Shown piece after piece: positions 8,272 through 15,623 of a stretch of DNA of 34,612 bases (the first letter of the stretch is position 1; each line of letters opens with the position of its first letter). The translations under genes and the position numbers were made by a program. Location of the stretch: positions 1 to 34,612 of the forward strand of contig JBJOGJ010000009.1 of the NCBI GenBank assembly GCA_046048295.1, read 5' to 3'. Origin of the DNA: CBDCWA01 sp046048295 (lineage in GTDB: Bacteria; Pseudomonadota; Alphaproteobacteria; Rhizobiales; Hyphomicrobiaceae). The notes under the pieces are model-generated. The model had not been told where the DNA came from, did not search any database, and saw only the letters and a list, made by a program, of their open reading frames with translations.

Positions 8272-9501
8272 TTGCGCAACGCCGAGACCCTTCCTCAGCC
8301 CGAGAAATCCCCCCCGCGGTGGCTTGTGCTTGCGGGTGTGTGGCTGGTGTACCTGAGTTTCGGGCTCACCATCAGTGCGCTTGCCCCCCTCGTCGCGCCC
8401 ATCATGTCCGAGTTCGGCATATCCCACACCCAGATGGGTGGCGTGCTCGGGGCGTGGCAGCTCGTCTACTTTTTTGCTGCTGTCCCTTGCGGACTGCTCG
8501 TCGACCGCATCGGGCCGAAATGGGCGCTTTTTGCCGCTGCCCTTGTCATGGCGGCCACTGGTCTCGCGCGGAGCCTGGCACCCGATGCGACCAGCCTGGC
8601 GCTCGCCGTCGCCATTTTCGGTCTCGGCGGACCGATGGTTGCGTCGGGGGCGCCGAAGATGATCGGGCGCTGGTTCACCGGTCCCGAACGCGGCCTCGCC
8701 ATGGGCATCTACGTCACCGGGCCTGCGGTTGCCGGCATCGCAACGTTTGCCGGCACCAATGCCGTACTCATGCCGCTCTTCGGTGACGACTGGCGGCAGG
8801 TCCTGCTGCTCTGGGCGGCTGTCTCCCTGTTTGCCGGCATCTCGTGGCTCACCCTATCCGCGTTCGTCGAGCGCGCTCCCAGTCAGCAGAACGCCGCCCC
8901 GACTGTAAGCGGCCCGGGCGTTTTCCGGGCGCTCCTCGGCGATCATTCCGTCAGGTTGCTGCTGCTCGTCGGCTTCTCGATCTTCACCTTCATCCACGGC
9001 ATCACGCACTGGCTGCCCGAGATGCTCAGGGCCGGGGGCATGGATGCGATCGAGGCCGGATACTGGGCCGCGTTCCCGACGGTCGTCGGTGTCTTCGGTG
9101 CACTCGTGATCCCTCGGTTCGCTACTCCCGAGCGGAGGCTCTGGCTGCTGATCGTGCTGGCATGTGCCGCCATCGGAGCGGCCGCCTGCCTTAATGCCGA
9201 GAAGGGGCCGGTTCTGGCATTCGGCCTGGTATTGCAGGGAATAGCCCGGTCTTCCATGATGACCGTTGCGATATTGACCCTGATCGAGTTGCCGGCGGTC
9301 GGACAGGCTCGCGCGGGCACGGCGACAGGGTTGTTCTTTGCGGCCGAGGGTATCGGCGGAATGATCGGGCCGCTCGCCGTCGGTGCGCTCTACGATCTGA
9401 CGGATGGTTATGCGGCCGGTCTCGTCGCGCTGATGCTTGCGCCGGCAACTGTCGCCCTCGTGGCGGCCAGCTTGAAGCTCCGCAGCAGATCCACCATATA
9501 G
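8272..9501 (+). CDS. Major facilitator superfamily transporter
   Basis: A 409-residue inner-membrane transporter with about twelve hydrophobic helices in two halves separated by a polar loop near 205-220 (ERAPSQQNAAPTVSG). The loop between helices 2 and 3 carries the MFS signature GLLVDRIGPKWAL, and helix 1 starts directly after a short polar N-terminus. The overall pattern recalls the cyanate/nitroimidazole (CynX/NimT) group, but the substrate is unknown. The start appears to be TTG at 8272, the only codon that leaves helix 1 intact; its ribosome site is weak, so expression may be low. Its last codons contain the heat-shock promoter of the downstream hsp20. It is divergent from the hydrolase operon, with 109 bases between them. 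Confidence 0.85.
   Translation: MRNAETLPQPEKSPPRWLVLAGVWLVYLSFGLTISALAPLVAPIMSEFGISHTQMGGVLGAWQLVYFFAAVPCGLLVDRIGPKWALFAAALVMAATGLARSLAPDATSLALAVAIFGLGGPMVASGAPKMIGRWFTGPERGLAMGIYVTGPAVAGIATFAGTNAVLMPLFGDDWRQVLLLWAAVSLFAGISWLTLSAFVERAPSQQNAAPTVSGPGVFRALLGDHSVRLLLLVGFSIFTFIHGITHWLPEMLRAGGMDAIEAGYWAAFPTVVGVFGALVIPRFATPERRLWLLIVLACAAIGAAACLNAEKGPVLAFGLVLQGIARSSMMTVAILTLIELPAVGQARAGTATGLFFAAEGIGGMIGPLAVGALYDLTDGYAAGLVALMLAPATVALVAASLKLRSRSTI
9471..9499 (+). promoter_or_regulatory. RpoH (sigma32)-type heat-shock promoter of hsp20
   Basis: CTTGAA (9471-9476) and CCATAT (9494-9499) are separated by 17 bases, very close to the alphaproteobacterial heat-shock sigma consensus. It lies inside the last codons of the MFS gene and places the transcript start near 9506, about 105 bases before the hsp20 start codon. 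The neighbouring gene being an Hsp20 makes a chance match unlikely. Confidence 0.65.
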
Positions 9502-9505
9502 CGAA

Positions 9506-9610
9506 TAACGTAAACGAAGTGCCTGATTGATCGGGGCTTCGCCGCGGCAGGGGCCCAGCCGGGACCTGATGCGGAACCTGGAAAAGTCGCTTTGGAAAGG
9601 GCTTTGGCAC
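9506..9610 (+). promoter_or_regulatory. Candidate ROSE-like RNA thermometer in the hsp20 leader
   Basis: The leader ends in an imperfect hairpin (9584-9605) that buries the ribosome site AAAGGG (9596-9601). The left arm holds TCGCT (9587-9591), matching the U(U/C)GCU anti-ribosome-site motif of ROSE thermometers, with the expected G opposite G (9589/9600) and flanking A-U and G-U pairs. Further upstream, CGGC...GCCG and GGC...GCC inverted repeats could form extra stems. Length and location fit rhizobial small-heat-shock leaders. The folding was done by eye. Confidence 0.5.
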
Positions 9611-10057
9611 ATGGCACGCATGTCACTTCTGTCCAGCCCACTGCTGCTGGGCTTCGAGGAGATCGAGCGCCTCATCGACCGCGCCGGCAAGAGCGGTGGA
9701 GAAGGCTATCCTCCCTACAACATCGAAAGAGTCCGTGCCGAGAGCCGTGACGGCGAGGCGCAACCGAACGAACTCCTGCGCATTACGCTGGCAGTCGCGG
9801 GCTTCACGCGGGAACAACTCGAGATCACACTCGAGGACAAACAGCTGTTGGTCCGTGGCCGCCAGAAGGACGACAAGGAGCGCGAGTACCTCTACCGAGG
9901 CATCGCGGCGCGACAATTCCAGCGCACTTTCGTCCTGGCGGATGGCATCGAAATCAAGTCGGCCGAGCTGTCAAACGGTCTGTTGCATATAGATCTCGTA
10001 CGGCTGGAGCCGGAGAAGACCGTTCGCACGATCGCCATTAACGATGCCGGCAACTAG
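9611..10057 (+). CDS. Small heat-shock protein, Hsp20/alpha-crystallin family
   Basis: A 148-residue ATP-independent chaperone that should bind unfolding proteins in the cytoplasm. The N-terminal arm (SSPLLLGFEEIERLIDRA) has the hydrophobic pattern usual for class A rhizobial members. The alpha-crystallin domain runs from about 36 to 132, including the conserved AELSNGLLHIDL strand (118-129), and the C-terminal tail carries the I-A-I anchor (141-143) that docks into neighbouring subunits. The ATG at 9611 has AAAGGG nine bases upstream. A longer reading from 9527 is rejected because it would translate through the probable thermometer leader. It is followed after 126 bases by a DUF1150 gene, the usual alphaproteobacterial pairing. 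Confidence 0.93.
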   Translation: MARMSLLSSPLLLGFEEIERLIDRAGKSGGEGYPPYNIERVRAESRDGEAQPNELLRITLAVAGFTREQLEITLEDKQLLVRGRQKDDKEREYLYRGIAARQFQRTFVLADGIEIKSAELSNGLLHIDLVRLEPEKTVRTIAINDAGN

Positions 10058-10064
10058 CTCCGAC

Positions 10065-10092
10065 CTGAACGGATGGGACGAGTTTCGTTCAG
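10065..10092 (+). other. Inverted repeat between hsp20 and the DUF1150 gene
   Basis: CTGAACG (10065-10071) pairs with CGTTCAG (10086-10092) across a 14-base loop, directly after the hsp20 stop. There is no T-run, so it is more likely an mRNA-stabilising or processing hairpin than a terminator; an alternative inner stem ACGA/TCGT is possible. Confidence 0.35.
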
Positions 10093-10183
10093 CGAACTGT
10101 AAGCTAGTACCTGACAAAATGTATCGACGTGGCAAGTCCGGGAAGACCGGATGCGCGTTACTCCACCCTGGAGGTGTGTACGA

Positions 10184-10474
10184 ATGAAGGCAGAGACCAA
10201 GACCCGCAAGACTCGCAACACTGCGAATATGGTTGCACCGATCATGAGCGAGCGCGAGCTCGCGGCACTGGGCGGCGGGCACATCGCCTACGTCAAGGAG
10301 ATGACCTCGGACGAGGCCAGTCAGATGTTTCCGGCCATGAAGGGGCTACCCCAGGGTATCAACCTGTTCGCACTGCATGCCGCCGATGGGACACCGATAG
10401 CGCTGACCGACAGCCGCATGGCTGCAATCGGCCATGCCATCGAAGACGAACTGGAGGTTCGCAGCCTGCACTGA
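10184..10474 (+). CDS. DUF1150 family protein
   Basis: A 96-residue soluble protein of DUF1150, a family of unknown function widespread in alphaproteobacteria and usually found next to small heat-shock genes. The family pattern is visible in LGGGHIAYVKEMTSDEASQMFP, in LFALHAADGTPIALTDSR, and in the closing IEDELEVRSLH. The ATG at 10184 is chosen because GGAGG lies nine bases upstream; a start at 10151 would add residues unlike the family. It may be co-transcribed with hsp20, or have its own promoter in the 126-base gap. Its stop abuts the stop of the convergent membrane gene with no spare base. Confidence 0.85.
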   Translation: MKAETKTRKTRNTANMVAPIMSERELAALGGGHIAYVKEMTSDEASQMFPAMKGLPQGINLFALHAADGTPIALTDSRMAAIGHAIEDELEVRSLH

Positions 10475-11551
10475 TCAGGACGGACGCTCGGGCTTGCCGC
10501 GCCAGATGCCGATTTGCTTCTGGCGCGCCGAGGCTTCCTCACCGGAATAGGACGCGAAAAGGCCGGTTGCAGCAAAAGCGTGGCCGCCTGCCACGAGTGC
10601 GGCTCCAAGATCGCCTTCTTGCGTACGGCAGCGGGCTACCGCCCTGCTTTCCGGTGACTTGCGGGCAGTGCTGCATGTGACCTTCCGCTGCCTGACCAGT
10701 CGCGCCAGAGCGGAGCGTGCGCTCTTCCCACAGTCCCAGCGTCTGCCGCTGCGGGCGCGACAGGTCTGACCGAGCCTGGGCGCTTCGACATCGGCGAGTT
10801 TGATCAGTTTGCCTGCAATCCCGATCGTATCGCCACTGACCGCCACCGCGCGGCCTTCGATACCAGTGTCGGCGCTGGCGAAAAAGTTGAGCGCGGGCAT
10901 TGCCGGCAGCGTCACCGCACCTGCGTTGTGCCAGGTCCACCATCCGCCAGCGGCGATTGCCATGACGCCGGCGGCAGCGGCTGCGACCGGCGCCAGCCTC
11001 GTCGTCTGGATACCGCTCAAGAGCCGGCTGGACCGCCATTTTCGCGGCAGGCGGGCAAGCAGCAGAGGCGAGGCCCAAAGTACCGCGCCTGCGCCGATGG
11101 CAACCAACCCCAGGCCCTCAGCCCACAGCGTCATCCGGTCGGCGCCGAAGTTCAGCTTCCACAGGTAGGCCGATCCGGCGAGCGCCAAGCCAGTGGCCAC
11201 CAGAGTCGGGACGGGCGGCAGCCGCAAGATGGCCCGAGAGGCCGTGCCGGCGGCATGGGCGACCCAGCGTGCCGCAGTGCTTGCAGTCCATACGACGCCA
11301 CGCCACAGTCGATCGGCCAGGATGACCAGCAGCCACCACAGCCCGGTCAGGGCGTTGGCAATCCAGTTCCAGGCCAGGGCGGCAATGCTTCGCCCTGCCG
11401 CCGCTCCATGGGCACCGGCCTGCTTCAACCCCACCGCCGCGGCGCCCTTTGCCTCCGCGATGCGCCGTCGCCGATCCTCGCGCCTGAGCTTTATCGTGGT
11501 GCGGACATACCTGTGCCACTCGAAGCCGTCGTTTTTCTTGCGCCCGAACAT
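10475..11551 (-). CDS. Membrane protein with C-terminal nuclease-fold (SNase-like) domain
   Basis: A 358-residue protein. The N-terminus is very basic (KLRREDRRRR), followed by hydrophobic helices at about 56-80, 115-133, 146-166 and 187-205. From 232 a thermonuclease-like domain begins: GRAVAVSGDTIGIAGKLIKLADVEAPRLGQTC, close to the alphaproteobacterial form GDTxxIxGxxIRLxGIDAPELGQTC. Here the Glu after Pro is Arg, and the DRYGR motif is replaced by ESRAVARC, so catalysis is doubtful. Cysteines at 264, 274, 293 and 308 are conserved-looking and could form disulphides. The start is ATG 11551 (MFGRKK); an upstream codon at 11614 gives an unlikely extension. It lies 93 bases downstream of the kinase gene on the same strand, so it may be in that operon. 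Confidence 0.75.
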   Translation of the reverse strand: MFGRKKNDGFEWHRYVRTTIKLRREDRRRRIAEAKGAAAVGLKQAGAHGAAAGRSIAALAWNWIANALTGLWWLLVILADRLWRGVVWTASTAARWVAHAAGTASRAILRLPPVPTLVATGLALAGSAYLWKLNFGADRMTLWAEGLGLVAIGAGAVLWASPLLLARLPRKWRSSRLLSGIQTTRLAPVAAAAAGVMAIAAGGWWTWHNAGAVTLPAMPALNFFASADTGIEGRAVAVSGDTIGIAGKLIKLADVEAPRLGQTCRARSGRRWDCGKSARSALARLVRQRKVTCSTARKSPESRAVARCRTQEGDLGAALVAGGHAFAATGLFASYSGEEASARQKQIGIWRGKPERPS

Positions 11552-11644
11552 GTCGTGGACCCGTCTTCTTCCTCCGATAGCGCAGCGTGCATGCGCGCAA
11601 GCAACTATGCGCACGATTCGTGACGCTCAGAGGGCAGGCATGGC

Positions 11645-13978
11645 TCAGTCCTCGCTTCTCCGCGTCGGAAAGAAGCGGAGCATCCCGTCAGCCGTGGCGG
11701 CAACGATGCTCCGGCCGTCGGGTGCAAACGCGATGGCGTTCACCTCGGCGCCGGCCGGCAACGCGCGATAGGGGCGCTTGCTCGACAGCTGCCAGAGCCT
11801 GACGGTTCCGTCGGCACTGGCAGAGGCCAGCATGTCGCTGGACGGCGAGAAGGCGAGTTCGGAAACCCGTTCGCTGTGGCGGCCGAATATCCTGAGCAAC
11901 TTGCTCGACTGCGTCGACCACACGCGGATGCGGCCCTTGAGGTCGGCGCCGGCGACGCGGCGGCCGTCCGGCGATATGGCGACGGACGTCACGAAGTCGC
12001 GGTGCCCGCGGTAGGTGCGCACGAGTTCCAGGTTGGCGAGGTCCCACAGTTTCACGGTCTTGTCGGCGCCGCCGGAAACAAACGCCGGGTCCGCCTTGGC
12101 GATGCCGAGTGTCTGCACTGCGTTCTCGTGGTCCTCGAAGACGTGGACCGGCTTGGCGGGGGACGCCACGTCCCAGAGGCGGATTTTCCAATCGTGGCCG
12201 GCAGCAAGGACGCGGGAGGCGTTGTCTGCAAACGCAACCGACCAGACTGGCGCCTCATTGTGCCGGAACGACGCTATGCGCTCGCCCGTCGCTTCATTCC
12301 AGAGCGCAACCCGCCCATCACCGTGCCCAGTCACGATGCGTCCGTCGCGCACGGCCACGGATGTCGGCGGCGAATCCAGGACGATGGTTCCGAGCAGCGC
12401 ACCCGTCGTCGCGTTCCACCGCTTCACTTGCCCGTCGATGCCTGCTGAGACCAGTTCGCTGCGGTTGCCTGCAAAGGCGATGGCGCGAACCGCTCCCTGG
12501 TGGGCCCTGAGCGGCGCCGGCAGCCGCACTTCCGGCTCCTTCGGGGGTGCCGGCGGCGGCCTTGCCACGACGCGTTTCTCCACCGTTCCGGTGCTGATCG
12601 ATGCGACGCGCGGCAGCTGGTGCTGATAATTGACTGCGAAAGCAGCGACACCGGCGCCAATCAGCAGCTTGAACAGCAGCGAGCGCAGCGTGAGTCCCTG
12701 GCCTGCCCTGCGCACGCCGCGCGGACGGCGACGCGCCTTCTGGCGCTCGGGCCGTGCGTCCGGCGGCAGCGTCTTGCGCTTTGCCGGCTCAGGAGGTGCC
12801 GGGGCCGCTTCTGGCGGCGCGCCGATCTTCAAGGCCTCGGCCAGGGATGCGGCTTCCTTCACCTTTGCGCGCGGCTGCCTGTTTCGCTTCAGTCCGTCGA
12901 CGAAGTCCAGGAAGCCGCCCTGGCGGACGGGAGCATCCGGAGGCGGAGGTATGGTTGCCGCCGCGCCCAACGCCGCCGCAGGCTCCGGCAGCCGGATGGT
13001 CGGTGCGAGTTCCACTGGCGGTGCTGCTGGAACCGGCTCCTTGCGCCGGAACAAGCGTATCGAGGCCTTCTCGCCGGGCGCCAGCAATTCGCCCCGCCAC
13101 TGGGCCACGGATCTTGGCCGCATCTCGATATCGAGACGGAGCGCGTGGTCGATTGCCGCGACGAAGCCCGGTCGATAGTTGCCAAGCGCCGCCTGACCCG
13201 CGGAGACGTATTCGTCCTTCACTATGCGGGACGGAGAGTCTGGGGGGCGCCTGCCGGTCACGACATGATAGAGCGTCGCTCCCAGCGCATAGATATCGGT
13301 CCATGGCCCCTGCTGGCTGCCTGTTTCAGCGTATTGCTCATAGGGGCTGTAGCCCGGTTTCACCAATGCGCTCACGGTACGCGAATGGCGGGCGATGTCG
13401 CCGCGCGCCGAGCCGAAGTCGATCAACACGGGCGAGCCGTCGGTGCGGATGATTATGTTGTCCGGCGCGATGTCGCGGTGCAGGAAGTCGGCGGCGTGTA
13501 TTACCTCCAACGCCTCGAGCAGCGGTGCAACGATCTGGTCGAGCTCGCCCTGGCGCGGTGCGCGGCGCAACCCTTTCTGCCATGCCTTCAGGCTGCGCCC
13601 TTCCTCGAACTGCAGCACCATGTAGGCGGTCGAGTTCTCTTGGAAGTAGCGGAAGACCTTGACGATGTACCTGTGGTCGAACTGGGCCAGCGTCTTGGCC
13701 TCCTCGATGAAACGATCGAGGCCCCACTCGTAGTCGCTGACGCAATCGTGGGAACGGGGCACTGCATCGTTGCTGCCGCCGCGCGCGGCGAAGTCTACCG
13801 GGAAGTATTCCTTGATGGTTACGGCGCGGTCGAGGACGAGATCGCGGGCCAGATACGTGATGCCGAAACCGCCAGCACCAAGCACGCGCTCGATCCGGAA
13901 ATCTCCGGCGAGCCGCGTGCCACTCGGAAGTGCCAGCACGTTTGTCATCGGCGTTGAATGGGGCGCGGGCGCCGCCAT
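11645..13978 (-). CDS. Membrane Ser/Thr protein kinase with seven WD40 repeats
   Basis: A 777-residue Hanks-type kinase. The Gly-rich loop GAGGFG is at 34-39, the ATP-binding Lys at 56 (TIKEYFP), the catalytic loop HRDIAPDN at 167-174 (Asp169) and DFG at 187-189. The usual Lys of HRDLKPEN is Ala171. A Pro/Ala-rich linker (315-425) ends in a basic stretch and one hydrophobic helix at about 431-450. Residues 487-775 hold seven WD40 repeats with ends such as KLWDL and VRLWQL, enough for a complete propeller. If the helix spans the membrane, the kinase is cytoplasmic and the propeller outside the cytoplasm, as a possible sensor. The start at 13978 has GAGGG close by; the alternative at 13948 has none. 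It is divergent from the FHA and phosphatase genes, its likely partners. Confidence 0.9.
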   Translation of the reverse strand: MAAPAPHSTPMTNVLALPSGTRLAGDFRIERVLGAGGFGITYLARDLVLDRAVTIKEYFPVDFAARGGSNDAVPRSHDCVSDYEWGLDRFIEEAKTLAQFDHRYIVKVFRYFQENSTAYMVLQFEEGRSLKAWQKGLRRAPRQGELDQIVAPLLEALEVIHAADFLHRDIAPDNIIIRTDGSPVLIDFGSARGDIARHSRTVSALVKPGYSPYEQYAETGSQQGPWTDIYALGATLYHVVTGRRPPDSPSRIVKDEYVSAGQAALGNYRPGFVAAIDHALRLDIEMRPRSVAQWRGELLAPGEKASIRLFRRKEPVPAAPPVELAPTIRLPEPAAALGAAATIPPPPDAPVRQGGFLDFVDGLKRNRQPRAKVKEAASLAEALKIGAPPEAAPAPPEPAKRKTLPPDARPERQKARRRPRGVRRAGQGLTLRSLLFKLLIGAGVAAFAVNYQHQLPRVASISTGTVEKRVVARPPPAPPKEPEVRLPAPLRAHQGAVRAIAFAGNRSELVSAGIDGQVKRWNATTGALLGTIVLDSPPTSVAVRDGRIVTGHGDGRVALWNEATGERIASFRHNEAPVWSVAFADNASRVLAAGHDWKIRLWDVASPAKPVHVFEDHENAVQTLGIAKADPAFVSGGADKTVKLWDLANLELVRTYRGHRDFVTSVAISPDGRRVAGADLKGRIRVWSTQSSKLLRIFGRHSERVSELAFSPSSDMLASASADGTVRLWQLSSKRPYRALPAGAEVNAIAFAPDGRSIVAATADGMLRFFPTRRSED

Positions 13979-14037
13979 GTTCCCTCAGGTTGCCTGGATT
14001 GCCTCACCGCTATTGCCGCGATGCGAATCTCGTTCGC

Positions 14038-14080
14038 GCCACATTTCCACAGAGCCACCAGACTGCGCAAACAATGTGGC
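14038..14080. repeat. Spaced 8-bp inverted repeat, possible operator
   Basis: GCCACATT (14038-14045) and its exact complement AATGTGGC (14073-14080) are 27 bases apart, giving a centre-to-centre distance of 35. In a divergent control region this could be a pair of regulator half-sites or a looping site; it could also be chance. Confidence 0.35.
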
Positions 14081-14218
14081 AAGAGCGCTGTTGATCCGGA
14101 CATGAGCTTCCGTTTCTGAACGGCAGAGCATTTCTGCCACCGTGACTGGCACTCCAGGCCGGTTCGGCCACGTTCCTGCCGTGTTACGACTACAGACTTC
14201 CCGATCATTGATTCACAT

Positions 14219-14243
14219 GGAACGGGACTGCACCTGCATCTTT
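14219..14243 (+). promoter_or_regulatory. Possible EcfG-type general-stress promoter of the FHA operon
   Basis: GGAAC (14219-14223) and CTTT (14240-14243) are 16 bases apart; the alphaproteobacterial general-stress sigma prefers GGAAC-N16/17-CGTT. One base of the -10 differs. It lies about 40 bases before the start codon. Confidence 0.3.
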
Positions 14244-14281
14244 GGGCCGCAGAGCACGACCCGAACCGGAGGAGACAGAGC

Positions 14282-14827
14282 GTGGACCCTTTGGCGACGT
14301 CGGCAGCAGAGCTGTGGGCGCGATTCGTTGAATTCGTCAGCTGGGGCCATGCGCGCTCGCCCGAGCTGATGATCGGACTCGGCATTCTCGTCCTGCTGCC
14401 ACCGCTCGCCGTGCTTGGCCTAGTCCTCCACCGCCGTCCTCGCCGTTCCGCCACACCACGATCCGTACCGGATGCCGGATACGTCGCCGACTGGCGGCGG
14501 CAAATCACCGTCGAAATCGAGGGCTCCGGCCAGCCGCCGAGGCCGATCGCGGCGGGTCTCACGCGCATCGGCCGGCAGGACGACAACGAAATCTGTATTG
14601 CGGATACCTCCGTGCACCGTTACCACGCGGCAATCGAACGCTCGGCGGAGTCGGGCGTCATCATCTGCGACCTTAGCGGACCGAAAGGCAACGGCATCCG
14701 GATCAATGGCAACCGCGTCGGGACATCACCGCTGAGGCACGGCGATGTGGTCGAGGTAGGCAAGGCGAGATTGCACTTCACCTGCACGACGCTTGAAGAT
14801 CGCTTCGAGGACGCAACAGCAGCTTAG
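14282..14827 (+). CDS. Membrane-anchored FHA-domain protein
   Basis: A 181-residue protein with one hydrophobic helix at about 29-50, a short basic stretch (HRRPRR), and a forkhead-associated domain from about 75 to 170. FHA domains bind phosphothreonine peptides. Conserved points are GR (97-98), a VHRYHA segment (111-116) keeping the second His, and the NG pair at 142-143; the Ser usual at the start of the SRxH motif appears to be His112. By helix position the FHA domain faces the cytoplasm, where it could dock phosphorylated kinase substrates. The GTG start has GGAGGAG eight bases upstream. It is the first gene of a three-gene operon with a second FHA protein (nine bases on) and a PP2C phosphatase. 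Confidence 0.85.
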   Translation: MDPLATSAAELWARFVEFVSWGHARSPELMIGLGILVLLPPLAVLGLVLHRRPRRSATPRSVPDAGYVADWRRQITVEIEGSGQPPRPIAAGLTRIGRQDDNEICIADTSVHRYHAAIERSAESGVIICDLSGPKGNGIRINGNRVGTSPLRHGDVVEVGKARLHFTCTTLEDRFEDATAA

Positions 14828-14836
14828 GAGGAGAGC

Positions 14837-15616
14837 ATGGCGGGGAAGGAAGGCGGCGGCGCGAGGTTTCTCGGCTCGCTACGCGAAGCACTCGCTGCGG
14901 CAAGCCGCGAGGATACGGCGAAACCGGTCCGGGCCGTGACACCCGACCAGTCCTCGCCACTCGCCGATCCGCAGCACGGGCCAGAAGCAGGAGGCAGCAT
15001 GTCAGACGAAACCACACAGCCGCACCAGCCGGCCAAAAGCCCATCGGCCGCCGAGGCCGCGCGCGAGGCCCGTGGCGGAACGCCCAACGTGCCGCCCGTA
15101 CCTGCCGGCGGAGAGCGGCACGTCGAGTTCGACCAGCCACCGACGACGCGGGTGGTGCGCGAAGCGGCGCAGCAGCCGGCCCCAAGCATCGACGAGGCGC
15201 CCAAGACGCAGATGCTGCGCGGCAAGCAGCAGGTGCAGCGCGGCGCCTTCAACCAGGATCCCGTCGTCGCCTGGCTCGTCGTCGTCGGCGGACCGGGCAT
15301 CGGCTCGTACCGGCCGATATTCGAGGGCAATAACACGCTCGGCCGGAGTTCGAGCCAGCGCATACCGATCGACTTCGGCGACGATGCCATCTCTGCCGAG
15401 GAACAGTGTTTCATCCGCTACGATTCGGCCGGCCGGACGTTCCTATTTGTTCCGAACCTCGCAAAGGCCAACGTCGTCTCCGTCAACGAGACGCGACCGA
15501 CGGGCGCGGTGGCGCTCAACGCCATGGACGTCATCACGCTCGGGCGCACGCAACTCGTCTTCGTGCCGTTCTGCGGTCCCGAATTCGACTGGTCCGACAT
15601 CGAGCAGGCGAGGTGA
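14837..15616 (+). CDS. Soluble FHA-domain protein with a disordered N-terminus
   Basis: A 259-residue protein. Residues 1-135 are low in hydrophobics and rich in Ala, Pro, Glu and Gln, so probably disordered. They hold two similar short motifs, TRVVR at 104-108 and TQMLR at 124-128, possible phosphothreonine sites. An FHA-like domain follows (about 143-245), with GR at 169-170 and ending in VFVPFCGPEFDW, as in FHA proteins found with bacterial Ser/Thr kinases. The SRxH motif reads SAEEQ (186-190), so phosphopeptide binding may be altered. The ATG at 14837 has GGAGGAG just upstream. A second in-frame ATG at 14999, with AGGAGG four bases before it, could start a shorter form. It sits between the first FHA gene and the phosphatase gene. 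Confidence 0.8.
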   Translation: MAGKEGGGARFLGSLREALAAASREDTAKPVRAVTPDQSSPLADPQHGPEAGGSMSDETTQPHQPAKSPSAAEAAREARGGTPNVPPVPAGGERHVEFDQPPTTRVVREAAQQPAPSIDEAPKTQMLRGKQQVQRGAFNQDPVVAWLVVVGGPGIGSYRPIFEGNNTLGRSSSQRIPIDFGDDAISAEEQCFIRYDSAGRTFLFVPNLAKANVVSVNETRPTGAVALNAMDVITLGRTQLVFVPFCGPEFDWSDIEQAR

Positions 15617-15623
15617 GGGTCGC

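Larger units (their letters stand above)
13979..14281. promoter_or_regulatory. Divergent control region between kinase and FHA genes
   Basis: This 303-base gap must hold the promoters of both the kinase gene and the FHA-FHA-PP2C operon. It contains a spaced inverted repeat (14038-14080) and a possible stress-sigma promoter (14219-14243), listed separately. The rightmost part holds GGAGGAG before the GTG start at 14282. I see no small gene or RNA gene in it. Confidence 0.5.

Noticed and set aside
9527..9610. Longer Hsp20 starting at 9527
   Set aside because: It would cover the probable thermometer leader, adds residues not seen in the family, and 9611 has a well-placed ribosome site.
12500..13957. 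Long open frame on plus opposite the kinase gene
   Set aside because: It mirrors the kinase gene in a GC-rich region; its product is Arg/Cys/Leu-biased with no domain, while the minus strand encodes a clear kinase.
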